This document shows positions 19,566 through 20,370 of a stretch of 20,370 nt of DNA, piece by piece (position 1 is the stretch's first letter; the number at the start of each line of letters is the position of its first letter). A program made the translations under genes and the position numbers. Below the pieces are notes generated by a model. It did not search any database and was not told the origin of the DNA. It saw nothing but the letters and a program-made list of their open reading frames with translations. Source of the stretch: Eimeria necatrix (taxonomy: Eukaryota > Apicomplexa > Conoidasida > Eucoccidiorida > Eimeriidae); assembly GCF_000499385.1 (NCBI RefSeq), contig NW_013651723.1, positions 1 to 20,370 on the forward strand, written 5' to 3'.

Positions 19566-19848
19566 CAGCCAGAATGTCGAATCCTCCACGTCACGCTTGC
19601 CTACACAGCTCAGCAGCGTTGAGATGTCCCAGTCGATGCGTCGTTGAACGTCGTTTCCAGGCTGCCTACACCCATCCATTGCAGGATACTCGATGAGATG
19701 CATGTGAATGCTTCAGTTCCCGCCCTTCGTGCGCATGCGAAAATGATCATTTTTAGGTAGCGGCCAATGTAGTGTTGCACATAGTTTCACGGCTCAGCTC
19801 TCCGTGGAGCTTAACGCGTGTAGCAATAAGCTTCTGTGCGACGATGAT
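19566..19848. repeat. 283-bp direct repeat, second copy
   Basis: Second copy, abutting the first without spacer. Near-identity shows it is very recent compared with the flanking 0.98-kb units. A frame common to both (minus-strand MHLIEYPAMDGCRQPG onward) is simply duplicated DNA and says nothing about coding. Confidence 0.96.
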
Positions 19849-19934
19849 CAGTTCTAGGTAGCGGCCAATGTAGTGTTGCACATAGTTTCACGGCTCAGCT
19901 CTCCGTAGAGCTTAACGCGTGTAGCAATGAGCTA
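19849..19934. repeat. Truncated third piece of the 283-bp repeat
   Basis: From taggtagcggcc (19855) to about 19932 it matches the end of the two full copies with two visible mismatches (gtggag to gtagag, aataag to aatgag). The left boundary sits where atgatcag meets ttctaggtag; the full copies have atgatcatttttaggtag there, so the junction falls at a shared atgatca. Confidence 0.92.
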
Positions 19935-20091
19935 GGGAGTGAACGTGATGCGCAGTCTACATTCTGTTCACATGGTAAAAATTCACGAACATCGTTTTGG
20001 ACAACGCGCATGTAGACGAGCAATCTGAGATAATGAATAACATGACCGCTGTTCTATTTCTTACAATCTTTACATTTGTAATGCTGTTGTA

Positions 20092-20283
20092 TTGATTGAA
20101 AGTTGGGCAACACAGTTTACGGTCCCTAAGTGTGCCGCAACCGCGACTATTCTCGCGTTCACGCCAAGCATGCTTTGCTCAGCTGATTTTGATTCACAAA
20201 GCACACGCATCAAGAGATACACGAATGTCGCAAACGTGATGAGGCGCTGCAGCATACCCTTCGTGTGCGTTCCTAGCAGCTAA
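20092..20283 (+). CDS. Possible ORF, 63 aa, in right array unit 2
   Basis: Counterpart of 18739-18930, also 63 codons and also from a non-ATG start, with an unrelated first ten residues (MIESWATQFT) because the upstream DNA is diverged. It keeps the stop and the RRCSIPF segment. Coding is not established. Confidence 0.15.
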   Translation: MIESWATQFTVPKCAATATILAFTPSMLCSADFDSQSTRIKRYTNVANVMRRCSIPFVCVPSS

Positions 20284-20370
20284 CAGCATCCCACGTTCGC
20301 ACAAACAAAACCACCCCTCCTCCATTCAATTCGGCCAGGTTCTCGTCGGAAAAACGCAGACTCTTGTGCC

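Larger units (their letters stand above)
19427..20370. repeat. Right tandem array, unit 2 (runs off the window)
   Basis: Second unit, enlarged by about 370 bp by the 283-bp duplication and the truncated third piece. After 19935 it resumes alignment with unit 1 (gaacgtgatgcgc-gtctac at 18608 and 19941) and follows it to the last base. The array therefore continues beyond the window. Confidence 0.88.

Noticed and set aside
19283..19934. CRISPR-like array
   Set aside because: The repeats are 283 bp and adjacent with no spacers, in what appears to be eukaryotic DNA.
1..20370. tRNA and rRNA genes
   Set aside because: A by-eye scan for T-arm-like ggttcgaatcc patterns on both strands and for conserved rRNA segments found nothing convincing; a dedicated search would be needed to exclude them.

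Overview
This looks like eukaryotic nuclear DNA from an unidentified, probably non-vertebrate lineage. GC is in the mid-40s percent by eye, CpG is not visibly depleted, and stops are dense in all six frames. No frame exceeds about 206 codons, several GT-AG splice signals resemble consensus, and there is no operon-like gene packing or Shine-Dalgarno pattern. I recognise no protein family, tRNA, rRNA or known transposon in any frame. GCATGC occurs about 20 times by hand count against about 5 expected. Enrichment of that kind is known in coccidian apicomplexans, but this is only a weak lineage hint.

The clearest content is repetitive. Left edge (1-2925): two adjacent copies of a unit of about 1.45 kb, roughly 80-90% identical, with very few indels; the array probably continues to the left. 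Middle (5565-8250): three diverged copies of a second family, two of them forming a unit of about 0.8 kb. Right edge (18420-20370): a tandem array of about 0.98 kb whose second unit runs off the window. A very recent 283-bp duplication and a truncated third piece lie across its unit junction.

The rest is apparently single-copy DNA. It holds scattered open frames and a few candidate exons (12384-12488, 13351-13461, 16317-16346, 17359-17592). All are low confidence because none has a recognisable product. Some short frames are shared between repeat copies (615-767 with 2065-2208; 748-1401 with 2198-2662; 18739-18930 with 20092-20283). Substitutions between copies do not consistently favour any one frame, so they may be decayed genes, fast-evolving small ORFs or chance.

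No interacting gene set can be reconstructed. The most defensible reading is a gene-poor, repeat-flanked region with possible small or fragmented genes.
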